A stretch of DNA of 64,000 nucleotides from a bacterium. GTDB lineage: Bacteria; Verrucomicrobiota; Kiritimatiellia; CAIKKV01; CAITUY01. Position 1 is the first letter of the stretch. Every line of letters begins with the position of its first letter. Of this stretch, positions 18,315 through 27,709 are shown piece after piece. Both the position numbers and the translations under genes were made by a program. The stretch is from NCBI GenBank assembly GCA_037128595.1, contig JBAXWB010000007.1, positions 32,588 through 96,587 of the forward strand, read 5' to 3'. The notes under the pieces were generated by a model that saw only the letters and a list, made by a program, of their open reading frames with translations, made no database searches and was not told the DNA's origin.

Positions 18315-20438
18315 CTATTTTTGTCCTATGCAGTACAACGCGCCTCCACCCCGATAGTACAGGCGCCCGCCTTCGAAGATGGGGGCTGAAATAGTAGCCT
18401 CCTGATGTCGGCTGTGGTAGTCGGCGTTGACCAGGAATTCCACACGATTGCGGGCGACCGGCTTGAACGTACGGCCCGGCTCCAGCACCAGGCAGACACC
18501 CTGGTTTCCAAAGAAATAGATGTATTTGCCCGCTAGTGTGGGGCTGGCAGAGGCTCCGCCCTTCAGATATCCATCTCCACCGTTATAAGGCATGAAGATA
18601 TCGACATCGAGCAACCGTTGGTAGACAACCTCCCCTTTGCCAGGGTCCACGACCGTCAGAACCCCGAAATCGTTCACGCAGTAAAGCAACCCATCGTAAA
18701 GCAGCGGTGTGGCATCATAGAACGGCTCATAGTAGTAGGGAAACTTATCCGTGTTGAAAGGTGTCTGTTGGACAATCTCGAGCGTGACCGTATCACCTTG
18801 GAGCGGTAAAACTTTGAAAGCCACCACATCACCAAGATTGCTGATTATTTTATAGGCGATTCCGTTTTTGGACACCGGCGTTGCTATCCGGTTGGCCCTG
18901 AGGGAGGTGAAGTTTTCCGGCTTCAAGGCGGCTATTGTTTGAGGAGCGAGCGTGAGCGATACCCCGTCAGAAAGTCGCCGGAATTCTCCATTTAAATAGT
19001 AGATCACCTTCTCTGAACCAGCGGGCAGTAAACAGCCAGTACCATGAAAATGATTTAGCCATATTGAATTTGGCATTAAATGGGGTCGCTCCACGAGTAC
19101 CGCGCCGGTTTTGGCATCCAGTACATTGAAGTTGTCAAAATACACCACCAATTTGCCATCTATCAGTAACGGTGATGTCGTATAGCCATGTTCCACGCAG
19201 CCGTGTTTCAACAACCGGCTCCACTGACGATTTCCATCGCGATCATAACAGGCTATGATGCCAGTCCCGAAAAGAACATATACCCGTTCGCCGTCCGTTA
19301 CTGGGTTGCACGCTGTGTAGCCAGCCTCACACCCCCAGCTGGACGCGGGGCCATACTTGGTACGGGACACCTTGGCCATATTTCTTATAAGCGTATTTTC
19401 CAGACTGCCACGCCGGTCCTTCTCCAAGGCAGGCCATTTATATGGGACCATTATCTCGGCCTGATCAATAAGTTTAAGTTTTTCGGCTACCGGATCCAGT
19501 ACTGCGAAAATTTCGGGATTCGCCTTTCGCTCCTCGTCCGTTGCAAAGTCATAGTACGTCAGCGACCGGATCCAAAGTGGTTTGCCATCCGCCTTGTTGA
19601 CGCAGGTCAGACTGCCGCTTTCAGAGGAAAAAAACAGCCTGTCGCCCATAATGACCGGCGCGCTGCTGCCCGGTGACGGCGTAGGAGTCATCCAGACGAT
19701 ACCATGAGCATCGTATTCGGCACCCTTGTCCCCGAATAAAGCGCCTCGGATCCACCAACTCTGCCGTGTCGCCAGCGTCTTGGCATTAAGAATTAAGAGA
19801 CGGTTCCAGCCTTTCTTAAGATTAAGGACCAGGCGACTTTCCGGTGCCATATCCACATTCTTTCCGCTGAAATAGACCTGCACGCCATTGAGCCAGACCC
19901 GGTAGGAGCCCTGTCCCTGAGTCATCAGGTTGAAGGCAACGGGTCTCCCGGAGGGCGAGTGGATGTAGGTGTGCGCATAAGCCGCGAAGCCCTTTTTATC
20001 GGGCGGAACCTTCAGAATTTGGCAGAGATCCATGCAATCGGTGTCGAGTGTAACCGCCTGCCATGACAGGTTGGTGGTTTTCAAACCATCTTCAGGAGTC
20101 AACGCCGCTATGTCCGGAATGGGCTCATCGGTTTTCGCGTCGTCGGCCAACGGCAAGGGGCCCAGAACCAGCCAATGGCGGAGCACGCCATCAGGGGCCG
20201 CATTCGCCTTGTCCGGCAGAGCGTCATTGGCAGGTTTTCCTGCCTGTGCCGATAGTTCGGCTACATCCCTGGAAATGCGCCCCCAATGGGTCGGGGGATT
20301 AACGGTGGGATAACAGCCGCTACCATCGCCGCGCCAGCCCATGACCTCAGCGTTTGTCGACGTCACCAGCAATGTCATCAAGAGTGGGATCAAGAGCAGA
20401 GTGCGAAGTGTGTTGATCATAATCTTCCTTCTTACCAT
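18315..20438 (-). CDS. Exported PQQ-like beta-propeller protein, long paralogue
   Basis: The 707-residue protein has a signal peptide (LLLIPLLMTLLVTSTNA) and then WRGDGSGCY...PPTHWG, the motif shared with its two neighbours. Residues about 60-230 form an inserted beta-domain (VLGPLPLADDA, FNLMTQGQGSYRVWLNGVQVYFSG) that looks like a discoidin/NPCBM-type sandwich. Propeller blades follow (VNKADGKPLW, YDRDGNRQW, VDPGKGEVVY). It is transcribed against the preceding propeller gene with only 5 nt between the stops. Likely periplasmic; function unknown. Confidence 0.75.
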   Translation of the reverse strand: MVRRKIMINTLRTLLLIPLLMTLLVTSTNAEVMGWRGDGSGCYPTVNPPTHWGRISRDVAELSAQAGKPANDALPDKANAAPDGVLRHWLVLGPLPLADDAKTDEPIPDIAALTPEDGLKTTNLSWQAVTLDTDCMDLCQILKVPPDKKGFAAYAHTYIHSPSGRPVAFNLMTQGQGSYRVWLNGVQVYFSGKNVDMAPESRLVLNLKKGWNRLLILNAKTLATRQSWWIRGALFGDKGAEYDAHGIVWMTPTPSPGSSAPVIMGDRLFFSSESGSLTCVNKADGKPLWIRSLTYYDFATDEERKANPEIFAVLDPVAEKLKLIDQAEIMVPYKWPALEKDRRGSLENTLIRNMAKVSRTKYGPASSWGCEAGYTACNPVTDGERVYVLFGTGIIACYDRDGNRQWSRLLKHGCVEHGYTTSPLLIDGKLVVYFDNFNVLDAKTGAVLVERPHLMPNSIWLNHFHGTGCLLPAGSEKVIYYLNGEFRRLSDGVSLTLAPQTIAALKPENFTSLRANRIATPVSKNGIAYKIISNLGDVVAFKVLPLQGDTVTLEIVQQTPFNTDKFPYYYEPFYDATPLLYDGLLYCVNDFGVLTVVDPGKGEVVYQRLLDVDIFMPYNGGDGYLKGGASASPTLAGKYIYFFGNQGVCLVLEPGRTFKPVARNRVEFLVNADYHSRHQEATISAPIFEGGRLYYRGGGALYCIGQK

Positions 20439-20453
20439 ATCCCCGCTGATTGT

Positions 20454-22394
20454 TTAATCCGATCCTTGCAGATGTATAAGTCCATCCCGCGCTGCGGCGC
20501 TCACTAACGGATTGGAGTCCGACGCACAGGCTTGCAGGGCTGATACAATGGGTTTGCGATCGGCACCAGGGCGGCTGACCAGGGTGACAAAACCGCGCAC
20601 TGCCGCCAGACGGACCGTTCCATCCTTGTCGGCCATCGCCGCCTGCAGCACGGCCAGGATTGGACTGGGATCGACTTCGGGGACCATGGCAATTTCCGCC
20701 AACGCCTGCAGGCGTGCGATCCGGACGATCGGTTTCTTATGGGCCACGCCAGCAAGCAAGGCTGGCACGGCCATCGGCACACGAAGTCGACCCAAACCGC
20801 CAGCCGCTATGGTCTTCATATAGTCCCGGGAGTCCTCCGAAAGCCCCATCAACGCGGGAATGGTTGCAGGAGTGTTGGACTCCGATATCGCCTTGGCCGC
20901 CGCCTCACAGACATCCCAGTGCGGGTCTTTTTCAGCGATCGTCTTGAGGAATGTGACAGCCTCGACGTCCCCGAGGGCGAAAAGCGCATTCACAACCGCA
21001 AGACGCACGGGAATGTCATCGCCATCTGCGGCCGGGTGCGCCTCGAATCGCTGCTTCAGTTCAGTAAAGCTAAGCCCGGCGAGCGGGAGAGTTTGCCCCG
21101 AGCCCGGCGCAATGCCGGAGCCCGCAAGGCAATACAACGCCTTGTCCGTGCGGATGAACAGCCGGCTGCCGGCAACAGCCGGTGAGGCAAGGATCTTTTC
21201 CCCCAGCGGATTCACGGCCACCACCCGTAGCGTCGGCTCAACATCTCCCAACCGGCTGGCATCCAGTACATAGGTATCTCCGTTTTCGGCCGTCCAATAC
21301 ATGTTGCCGCCCGACAGGATGGGCGACGATGTGAAGTGCGCATGCAGGCGTTGGGCAATGCGCACTACACCGTCTCTTGAAATCAGCCGGATCACACCAT
21401 CATCCGCTGGCAGGATAAGCACGGAACGAAACAACGGTGAAGGCACATACGGTCCACCCGTCGGCACCTGCATCCGGATATGGGTTTCAGTCACATCCCC
21501 CGTTCCCTCCGGGTTGATGGCCAAAGAAGGGCCGTTTCGCCCAGAGGTGGCGTAAAGCAGTCCATCATCACCAGCCACGGGACTGGGGGCCACGCAATCG
21601 GACAAACCGGCACATGACCAGCGTTCCCGCCCGTTTAGGGGATCGTAGGCCCTAACGATGGAGGCTCCAACGATCACCTGCCATTCACCCCCATGCTTGA
21701 ACAACAGGGGTGTGCCGTACTGATAGGACGCCTTGCGCGGCGTTTTCCAAAGAACCTGGCCTGTAACGCAGTCGGCGGCCAGAATGAACGCCTCGCCGGC
21801 ATGATCGCAGCATTGAATCACACGATCGCGGAACACGACAGGCGATGCCGTAATGTTATAGGGCGATTTGAACGGGCCCAGAGGCAGAGTCCAGAGCCGG
21901 CTGCCCTCCAGGTCAAAAGCCATCAGGCCCGGCGAGTCAAAGAAAACATACAACCGGCGACCATCCGTTGCCGGTGTGGCGGGGGCATAGCCGGCTTTCG
22001 GGTCGGTCTCCGGAATCCGTTCGGCGACGAATTGCCGCTGCCAAAGCAGATGCCCATCGCGTGCGTCGAGGCATAATACCAGCCTGTTCGTTCCGTGGTC
22101 GGAGGAGGCGGTGAGAAAGACACGCCCGTCGCAGACAATCGGGGAAGAACTTCCCTCACCCGGCAGCGGGGTTCGCCAGGCAACATGGTTTGTCGCATTC
22201 CAGAAAACAGGCAGGTTGGTATCGTCACTGATTCCCGAGCCGTCGCCACGCCACGAGGGCCAGTTGACGTCCATCGGAATGGCAGCCTGGGTTCCCCCTA
22301 CCCATACACTACTCCCGATCACGAACAGCAACACGCGAATCCGATACGAGGTGGCGTGGCAGAAGAAATGGAACGAGTGAGTCACCGGATCCAC
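20454..22394 (-). CDS. Exported PQQ-like beta-propeller protein with C-terminal HEAT repeats
   Basis: The 646-residue protein begins with a signal peptide and PSWRGDGSGIS, the same signature as the two adjacent propellers. About 370 residues of PQQ-type blades follow (LDARDGHLLWQ, LEGSRLWTL, YDPLNGRERW). The last 200 residues are HEAT-type helical pairs (VVNALFALGDVEAVTFL, LAVLQAAMADKDGTVRLAAVRGFV). The fusion suggests protein-protein contact through the HEAT part. It overlaps the upstream oxidoreductase gene by 13 nt, consistent with one - strand operon of Gfo/Idh, propeller, propeller. Confidence 0.75.
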   Translation of the reverse strand: MDPVTHSFHFFCHATSYRIRVLLFVIGSSVWVGGTQAAIPMDVNWPSWRGDGSGISDDTNLPVFWNATNHVAWRTPLPGEGSSSPIVCDGRVFLTASSDHGTNRLVLCLDARDGHLLWQRQFVAERIPETDPKAGYAPATPATDGRRLYVFFDSPGLMAFDLEGSRLWTLPLGPFKSPYNITASPVVFRDRVIQCCDHAGEAFILAADCVTGQVLWKTPRKASYQYGTPLLFKHGGEWQVIVGASIVRAYDPLNGRERWSCAGLSDCVAPSPVAGDDGLLYATSGRNGPSLAINPEGTGDVTETHIRMQVPTGGPYVPSPLFRSVLILPADDGVIRLISRDGVVRIAQRLHAHFTSSPILSGGNMYWTAENGDTYVLDASRLGDVEPTLRVVAVNPLGEKILASPAVAGSRLFIRTDKALYCLAGSGIAPGSGQTLPLAGLSFTELKQRFEAHPAADGDDIPVRLAVVNALFALGDVEAVTFLKTIAEKDPHWDVCEAAAKAISESNTPATIPALMGLSEDSRDYMKTIAAGGLGRLRVPMAVPALLAGVAHKKPIVRIARLQALAEIAMVPEVDPSPILAVLQAAMADKDGTVRLAAVRGFVTLVSRPGADRKPIVSALQACASDSNPLVSAAARDGLIHLQGSD

Positions 22395-23404
22395 TTCCCA
22401 CCGGCAGCCAGAGACCGTTCGGCACGATCAACCCATTCCATACTTTTCAGGGCGTCTGCGGCGGGGAACTGCAACTTTCGTCCGGACTTCACCCGCAACA
22501 AGAAATCCTCATCCTGAGGGGCTATCGAATATGAAGGTTCCCCATAGCGCTCTCGCACCGGGATCCGTTCGACCAGTTCGCTTTTGCAATCGGCCCGGTG
22601 GTTGAAACGGACCACGCTCAGGAGTTCACTCCACGCGCAGAAGGTTAATGACCCCTTGGTGCAGGTCAGACAGAGTTCGTAGAAATGGCCACGATCCCCA
22701 TGGTCGTCCGTGCCGCCGACCTGCGCCGCACGAGTGGTGAAAAATGTGATCTTGCCCGTCCGGCCGTCTGGGAAAACCATGCAGGCTAGCACATTATCGG
22801 GAACACCGTAGTGCCGGATGGCGTTGGGGCCGGTTACCGCCATCACCCGCTCCGGCTCACCGAACCAGTAGCGGTAGATATCCACCTGATGGCATAGTTT
22901 CTCCCAGAAGATCCCCCCCACGCGTTCGCGCGTCATAACCCCCTTGGGATGAGGCCCCGATATCTGCACAAGTTCCATGTTCAAAGGCCGACCAACAAGC
23001 CCGGACTTCACAACCTCGCGCATGGACTTGAGAATGCCACTGTACCTAAGTTCGAACCCGACCTGGAAAGGCACTTTGAGACGCTCGGCCAGCGCCACCA
23101 TTCGGCGGCAGTCCCGGATATTGTGCGCCAGAGGTTTCTCTGTGAACGTCGGAATTCCAGCCTTTAAGCACGGTTCAATTCCGGCCACGTGCGCGCAAGG
23201 CGGCGTGACCACGAAAACGGCGTCCGGCTTCCATTTCATGACCTTTTCAAGATCGTCCACCGTCCGCACACCATCCGCCTCGGCGGTGCGCCGAGTCGGT
23301 TCGGACACATCGCACCCCAGGATCTCCGTCACCACCTTCAACTCGCGAAGCGTCTTCACATGGCTCCGCCCCATCGCACCCAATCCGATTACCGCCACTT
23401 TCAT
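22382..23404 (-). CDS. Gfo/Idh/MocA family oxidoreductase
   Basis: The 340-residue protein has the N-terminal NAD(P) fold AVIGLGAMGRSHV and the family motif EKPLAHN (about residue 92), whose lysine is part of the active site. A C-terminal alpha/beta substrate domain follows. Family members oxidise or epimerise sugars and inositols in the cytoplasm. It is the first gene of the - strand operon. An 18-bp operator-like site identical to the one before the secreted GH123-like gene lies 71 nt upstream, so both ends of the locus are probably controlled by one regulator. Confidence 0.85.
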   Translation of the reverse strand: MKVAVIGLGAMGRSHVKTLRELKVVTEILGCDVSEPTRRTAEADGVRTVDDLEKVMKWKPDAVFVVTPPCAHVAGIEPCLKAGIPTFTEKPLAHNIRDCRRMVALAERLKVPFQVGFELRYSGILKSMREVVKSGLVGRPLNMELVQISGPHPKGVMTRERVGGIFWEKLCHQVDIYRYWFGEPERVMAVTGPNAIRHYGVPDNVLACMVFPDGRTGKITFFTTRAAQVGGTDDHGDRGHFYELCLTCTKGSLTFCAWSELLSVVRFNHRADCKSELVERIPVRERYGEPSYSIAPQDEDFLLRVKSGRKLQFPAADALKSMEWVDRAERSLAAGGKWIR

Positions 23405-23475
23405 ACTGCATTCCCTTTCACCGCGCCGTCGTTCCCGCTCACTTCGAAGATTGACTAGCGCTGTTACATTCTAAG

Positions 23476-23493
23476 TATGTACACGGTAACACG
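23476..23493 (-). promoter_or_regulatory. Putative operator, copy 2 of the 18-bp shared site
   Basis: Read on the - strand this is CGTGTTACCGTGTACATA, identical to 5337-5354 and in the same orientation and almost the same distance to the downstream start codon. Identity continues weakly after one inserted base (TTAG). A TTGACA hexamer lies upstream on the - strand at about 23508-23513. Confidence 0.6.
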
Positions 23494-23591
23494 CAGAATC
23501 GAAGGTGTCAATAAGCACTATGCCGCTGTCAACGCACAATAGGAATGTCCCCTTTTTAGATTTGGTGTTGCTCGTTTTTGCATGGCGGTAG

Positions 23592-23653
23592 CCCGGATTT
23601 CCGCCCCCTGAGAATGGGCCGAATAGCTCGTCGGAGGGGGGCGGGAACCCGGG
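23592..23653. repeat. Imperfect 17-bp inverted repeat and hairpins in the island-edge intergenic region
   Basis: CCCGGATTTCCGCCCCC at 23592-23608 pairs with GGGGGCGGGAACCCGGG ending at 23653, with a loop of about 30 nt. A second, perfect hairpin with 9-bp arms (AACCGGGAC / GTCCCGGTT) is at 23735-23758, followed by a GGCC hairpin and a T run near 23785. The 500-bp gap 23405-23907 otherwise contains no gene I can support. The hairpins could be a small repeat element and a terminator at the junction between the sugar locus and the island. Confidence 0.4.
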
Positions 23654-23907
23654 CGTTAGCGGAAGGGCAGAGCGCCGCCATGGGTGGTCGGGTGCGGGAA
23701 GAAACGTTCGCCGGGGACAGACCCCGCTAACGACAACCGGGACGGGGGAGTCCCGGTTCCATGGCCTTTGGGCCTTTCCATTTTTTCTTGTACTTCTGAG
23801 GGATTTTAGAATAACTCACCAACTTTGTTGGTTATATGTAAGCGTCCGATCTAGCACCCCGTAGGCACTGGGGCGGTGATGCGATAGAGTGGTTTGGGGC
23901 AGTACGA

Positions 23908-24228
23908 TCAGATCAGGCCGCGAATCAGCGACTCGATTTTCTTTAAGTCGTCAGGCGCGATATTCTGATAGTCGTCCCACGTTTTGATGGGGTAGCGGGC
24001 CAGGACAGCATTGATGCGGCGGAAAGTGATATCGATGTGGCGTTCCAGTTTTTCCGGGAGATGATCGAGCGGTAACCCCTTAAAGCACAGGGAAGCATTT
24101 TGAATGCGCTTCCATTGGAAGTTGATCGGTCCCTCATCCAGGCAGTGGATAGCTTTCATTATGCAGTCCGTGGCGCGGGTGAGCGCCTCTTGCCCGCGTT
24201 GTTGCCCTGTGAGGGGCGACGCACTCAT
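23908..24228 (-). CDS. Hypothetical 106-residue helical protein
   Basis: The protein is helical and charged (ALTRATDCIMKAIHCLDEG, PEKLERHIDITFRRINAVL) with no recognised motif. Its ATG overlaps the stop of the kinase::IS66 chimeric frame (ATGA), the spacing expected if it was an accessory gene behind an IS66-type transposase. It may therefore be a passenger of the insertion sequence and not part of the kinase system. Confidence 0.5.
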   Translation of the reverse strand: MSASPLTGQQRGQEALTRATDCIMKAIHCLDEGPINFQWKRIQNASLCFKGLPLDHLPEKLERHIDITFRRINAVLARYPIKTWDDYQNIAPDDLKKIESLIRGLI

Positions 24229-25196
24229 GCGGCCTGCTTTCGACGGGCAGCCAACCAGTTAGCCGGGGTCAGTTCATGAGTGTGCCAATTGGTTGTCGTT
24301 GGCAGGCGGGTTAAAACATCATGCATGTATTCCTGGGGATTAATACCCAATCGGCGGCAGTTTTCCAGAATAGTGTAGAGGATGGCGCTACGCTCGCCAG
24401 CTTCTGGATGACCGATAAAGAGCCAGTTCTTTTTCCCGACTGCGGTTGTCGCCCCACTTTCAAGGAGAGAATCTACGCTGCCAAGCAAAACAACAACCAT
24501 GATCCAACCGACCAAGCCAAGAATCAATGCAACAGCAATGCCAATCGCCGTTCTTTTTACTACCTTCCTATTCCATGGAGTAGGACGAGGTGGCGGCTCA
24601 TCAACCAACTCAGGAGGAAAGGGTTCATAAATTGTTTCCTGGGGTTTTGTTTTCGGTCCAAAATAGGTGTCATCAGTGTGCGCAGGCGCAGTGTGACTCT
24701 CCGTCACGTTGGTCACTGGCCCCGCTTCTTCCTCGAAGTCGACTGGACCAGGAATTGAATCCAGGAAGAGTCCAGGAATTATTCCGCGCAATTCGCGGCG
24801 CATGATTTCAGCCGAGGCAAAACGCTTTTTAGGGTTCTGGTCAATCGCTTTACAGATGACATCTTTGAGTTTCGGGTATTGGACAAACGCGGGATGACTA
24901 AAGTCCAATTTTGGCGGCTTTTCAGCACGTTCCATGAAAGCAAGCCAAACTTGAACATCATCGCCAGAAAGCCGGGGGTATGCAGGTTTGCCCGCAAAAG
25001 ACTCATAAAGACACAGGCCCAGGGGATAGATGTCGGATTGAGGGGTTCCCCGATCATTGAACTCCAGCACCCCTTTGCGCAAACGAGGCGCGAATTCAGG
25101 CGGCATGTAATCCGGTGTGCCAGGCATCATCCCGGCAGTTAGGCAGTCTGGCAAAAAGGGCTTCCGGAAGGTCTCGTACTTTTCCCATTTGTACAC
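24225..25196 (-). pseudogene. Headless Ser/Thr kinase fused to an IS66 transposase tail
   Basis: Residues about 24-140 are a kinase C-lobe: GTPDYMPPE (activation loop end and APE equivalent), SDIYPLGLCLYESF, and NPKKRFASAEIM. The N-lobe, glycine loop, VAIK lysine and HRD/DFG motifs are absent. A proline-rich linker leads to one membrane helix (about 215-238), the layout of a bacterial transmembrane kinase. The frame then passes without interruption into IS66 TnpC sequence from residue 249. The first 22 residues come from the neighbouring AlbA-like sequence read in another frame, so there is no natural start. Catalytic function is impossible. Confidence 0.75.
24228..24452 (-). mobile_element. 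IS66-family transposase C-terminal fragment
   Basis: The last 75 codons of the chimeric frame encode GKKNWLFIGHPEAGERSAI, then LYTILENCRRLGINPQEYM and a terminal HELTPANWLA. This is the characteristic end of IS66 TnpC: the C-terminal catalytic portion plus the IS66_C tail. The catalytic N-terminal and central parts are missing and the sequence is joined in frame to a kinase membrane anchor. No terminal inverted repeats were identified. Confidence 0.75.
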
Positions 25197-26628
25197 CAGT
25201 TAGGTGGTGCACTTTTCCGGTTTGTACACCAGTCCCTGCACCGCCAGGTTGCCAATCCACCAATGCTTTCTGTAGTCGGATGCCGGGCACATAGTAGGTC
25301 GCCGAGCCTTGACCTTTCTTCTCGATTAGTTTCGCCTGCCGAAGTTTACGCAACTCCTGGCTGGCGGTAAGGGTATCGGCACCATTGAGTTGGCGATAGG
25401 CTGCATTATCCAGCGCACCAGCCTCCCGCAAAAACACCAGCCCGCGCCGCTGCGCATCCGACAAATCGACATCAGCAAACTGGGCCAGCCATTTGATGTC
25501 GGCAGGATTGAGAAAATGATGGAGCAGTAGCGGTGATCCACTGAATACAATGGCCAGGCGGGATCCGTGCTTCTGTTGGGCAGGCAATACCGGCTCAAAT
25601 TTACTGACCATGTGCTGGAGAAAAAGCAATGCACCATCGTTCACCCGTGGCAACCCAGCCCCGAAACGCCCGTCAAATCCCCTCTGATCATGTTCCTGTT
25701 GGATTTCTTTGGCCTGTTTCTTCCAGTCTACCCCGAACGGAGGGTTGGCAAGCAGGTAATCGAATTTATCGTAAGGCGGTTCATCGAACCGATCCTCGAT
25801 AAACACGTCACCATAGCGCACGTTTTCGCTCCCGCCGTTCTGATCCACCTGCTTCATGAGCATATCAGCGGCAGCCGTGGCGTAGGCGCGTTTATTGTAG
25901 TCCTGCCCAAACACATAGAGTTTCGCTGCTCGATGATGGTCGCGAAGATAATTTTGGGCTTCAGCCAGCATGCCGCCGGTTCCACAGGCCGGGTCAAGTA
26001 ACTTGCGCACAGTGCCCGGTGTGGCCAAAAGGTCGTCGTCGTTGATAAACAGGATATTCACCATGAGGCGGATCACCTCGCGGGGCGTAAAGTGATCACC
26101 AGCCGTCTCATTGGCCAATTCGTTAAAGCGGCGGATCAAATTCTCGAAAACGAGGCCCATTTGGTCATTGGGCACCGCGATTGGGTGAAGATCCATTTCA
26201 GCGAACTTCCGAACCACCAGGAACAGGATGTTCGCCTCACGCATTTTCTCAATTTCGTTTTCGAATTCAAAGAAATCAAAGATTTTGCGAACATTGGCTG
26301 AGAAACCCTTGATATAACTCACCAGATGTTTCTCGATATTGTCCGGGTCGCCCTTGAGTTTTTCAAACGTCAATGGGGAATGGTTATGGAAACGCTGCCC
26401 AGCGGCCTTATTGAGGAGTTGATCCAGCGCATCATCATTGAGTTTCCCGCCCTTCCTTTTCTCGAACTCGGCCAAAACCTTGTCCTTCGATGGGGCCAGA
26501 ACGGCGTCGAAGCGCCGAAGCACCGTCATGGGTAGCATGACTCGCTCGTATTGAGGCGGACGGTATGGGCCACGTAACAGGTCGGCAATCTGCCAGATCA
26601 GCTGTGATAGATCATGATGGTTCGGCAT
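25096..26628 (-). pseudogene. Type I restriction methylase (HsdM) N-terminus fused to an AlbA/RecG-like winged-helix tail
   Basis: Residues 1-365 are a normal HsdM: helical N-terminal domain, FTPREVIRLMV, SAM motif I DPACGTGGM (212-220) and catalytic motif NPPFG (295-299), up to GSRLAIVFSGSP. HsdM proteins normally continue another 150 residues, but here the sequence switches to NPADIKWLAQF...LSDAQRRGLVFLREAGALDN... and TASQELRKLRQAKLIEKKG. That is the C-terminal winged helix of AlbA_2/RecG-like DNA-binding proteins, ending in a short direct repeat. The junction is near 25520. No hsdS or hsdR accompanies it. Start ATG 26628. I judge this a recombination product; the methylase core might still fold but lacks its specificity partner. 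Confidence 0.7.
25178..25233. repeat. 23-bp direct repeat, two copies 33 bp apart
   Basis: Positions 25178-25200 and 25211-25233 are the same 23-bp unit with two mismatches (ACTTTTCC..TTTGTACACCAGT). On the - strand they encode TGVQTGKV and TGVQMGKV in the tail of the HsdM chimera. The 33-bp period keeps the frame, so this may be a coding repeat of the kind seen in the variable tail of AlbA/RecG-like regulators. It lies 40 bp from the kinase junction. Confidence 0.6.
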
Positions 26629-26964
26629 AGTTCAACTTTCCACATTTCACTGACTCTGACGATGATTGCGTCTTACATAACGCCCTATAATTGCAACGGG
26701 TTTGGTTGCAAAGGTAGTCTGTTGGGACGGAAGATTCAAGAAACGGTTTCTGGGGACGCGCAGGGAGAGACTGTTGGATGCCCGCCTGCATTATTCAGGG
26801 CTGATATCGCGCACGGAAACTGGATGGTCAGAAGGCAGATAGCAGATGAATGGCGAAATGGTTTTGTTCAAGTTGGTTTGCTTCTGAAGATATTACCAAC
26901 GACATTGATTGCAAACCGATGCGTGATCGAATGCCGGGGTGCTGGAGGACGGCGTCTCACGATC
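26629..26964. other. Non-coding gap
   Basis: About 335 bp between the HsdM chimera and the last small membrane-protein gene. Neither strand shows a frame with convincing composition or a ribosome site. No clear hairpin was seen. It may hold the promoter for the methylase fragment and the 3' end of the signalling operon. Confidence 0.4.
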
Positions 26965-27351
26965 TTAATCTTCCCGTTTCTGGATCTCACGCTGGGATTG
27001 GGTTTTCGGCTTCTGCAGGTCATGTTGTCCTTCCTCCAACTGTGATGATTGCCTTGCGATTTTTGCCCCCTGCCTTCTCTTCTCCAGGTTTTGTTGCACT
27101 TTTTTAAAGCCCATCCAGAGCAAAAGGAACAGAATTGAGATTGCAACAGCCTCGTAGCTTAGCAGGATCATGCCAAACAACCCTCCTGGGCGATACCGCA
27201 AGCCGATAAATGTCAGGATGCCAACACAGACCGAGACTATCGGATTACCTAAGAATGTATCATGTAGCGCGCGCCAGGAAACCACGGTCATCATGACTGC
27301 CAGGACACCGGCGATGATAGATGCGAACGAGGAGAATATGTTCATAGTCAT
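26965..27351 (-). CDS. Small membrane protein with charged cytoplasmic tail
   Basis: The 128-residue protein has an N-terminal hydrophobic helix (about 5-24), two more hydrophobic segments (about 36-75) and a strongly charged C-terminal tail from residue 83 (KKVQQNLEKRRQ...REIQKRED). No family is recognised. Its start overlaps the stop of the preceding membrane protein gene by 4 nt, so the two are translationally coupled. With the next two genes it forms a trio of membrane proteins at the end of the kinase/phosphatase operon, probably the membrane part of that system. Confidence 0.6.
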   Translation of the reverse strand: MTMNIFSSFASIIAGVLAVMMTVVSWRALHDTFLGNPIVSVCVGILTFIGLRYRPGGLFGMILLSYEAVAISILFLLLWMGFKKVQQNLEKRRQGAKIARQSSQLEEGQHDLQKPKTQSQREIQKRED

Positions 27352-27707
27352 TGCCCCTTATGACTCTTACGATCCTTGGGAGTTTTGGCCGCAGATGAAG
27401 CGCCCGATCCGGGAGGATTCGGTCGTGACGGCCCCGGCAAGCTGTGAAACCCATTGCCCATCATCGCCATTAGTATGTGAAGAAATGCGATGACCATAAT
27501 GACACCCCACCCGGCAGATTCGGGCGGTTTATGAGGGATGAGCTGACACACTGACGTCATAACAACGACCAGCAGCCATAAGATGCACGTCCAAATAGTT
27601 CTATCCGCCGGAGTACTCCACCGTTTGGTTATGAAGTTGTAGGCCACTTCAAAAAAGGCGGCAAGGGCGATGCACAACACAAGCACGATCAGGGGAAATA
27701 TAGTCAT
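27348..27707 (-). CDS. Small membrane protein, three predicted helices
   Basis: The 119-residue protein has hydrophobic segments at about 3-24, 40-57 and 68-87, followed by a Pro/Gly/Ser-rich, then basic C-terminal tail (SRPNPPGSG...KDRKSHKG). No known domain. It lies 2 nt after the preceding membrane-protein gene and overlaps the following one. The start at ATG 27707 has AAAGGAACC upstream. Confidence 0.6.
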   Translation of the reverse strand: MTIFPLIVLVLCIALAAFFEVAYNFITKRWSTPADRTIWTCILWLLVVVMTSVCQLIPHKPPESAGWGVIMVIAFLHILMAMMGNGFHSLPGPSRPNPPGSGASSAAKTPKDRKSHKGQ

Positions 27708-27709
27708 AG

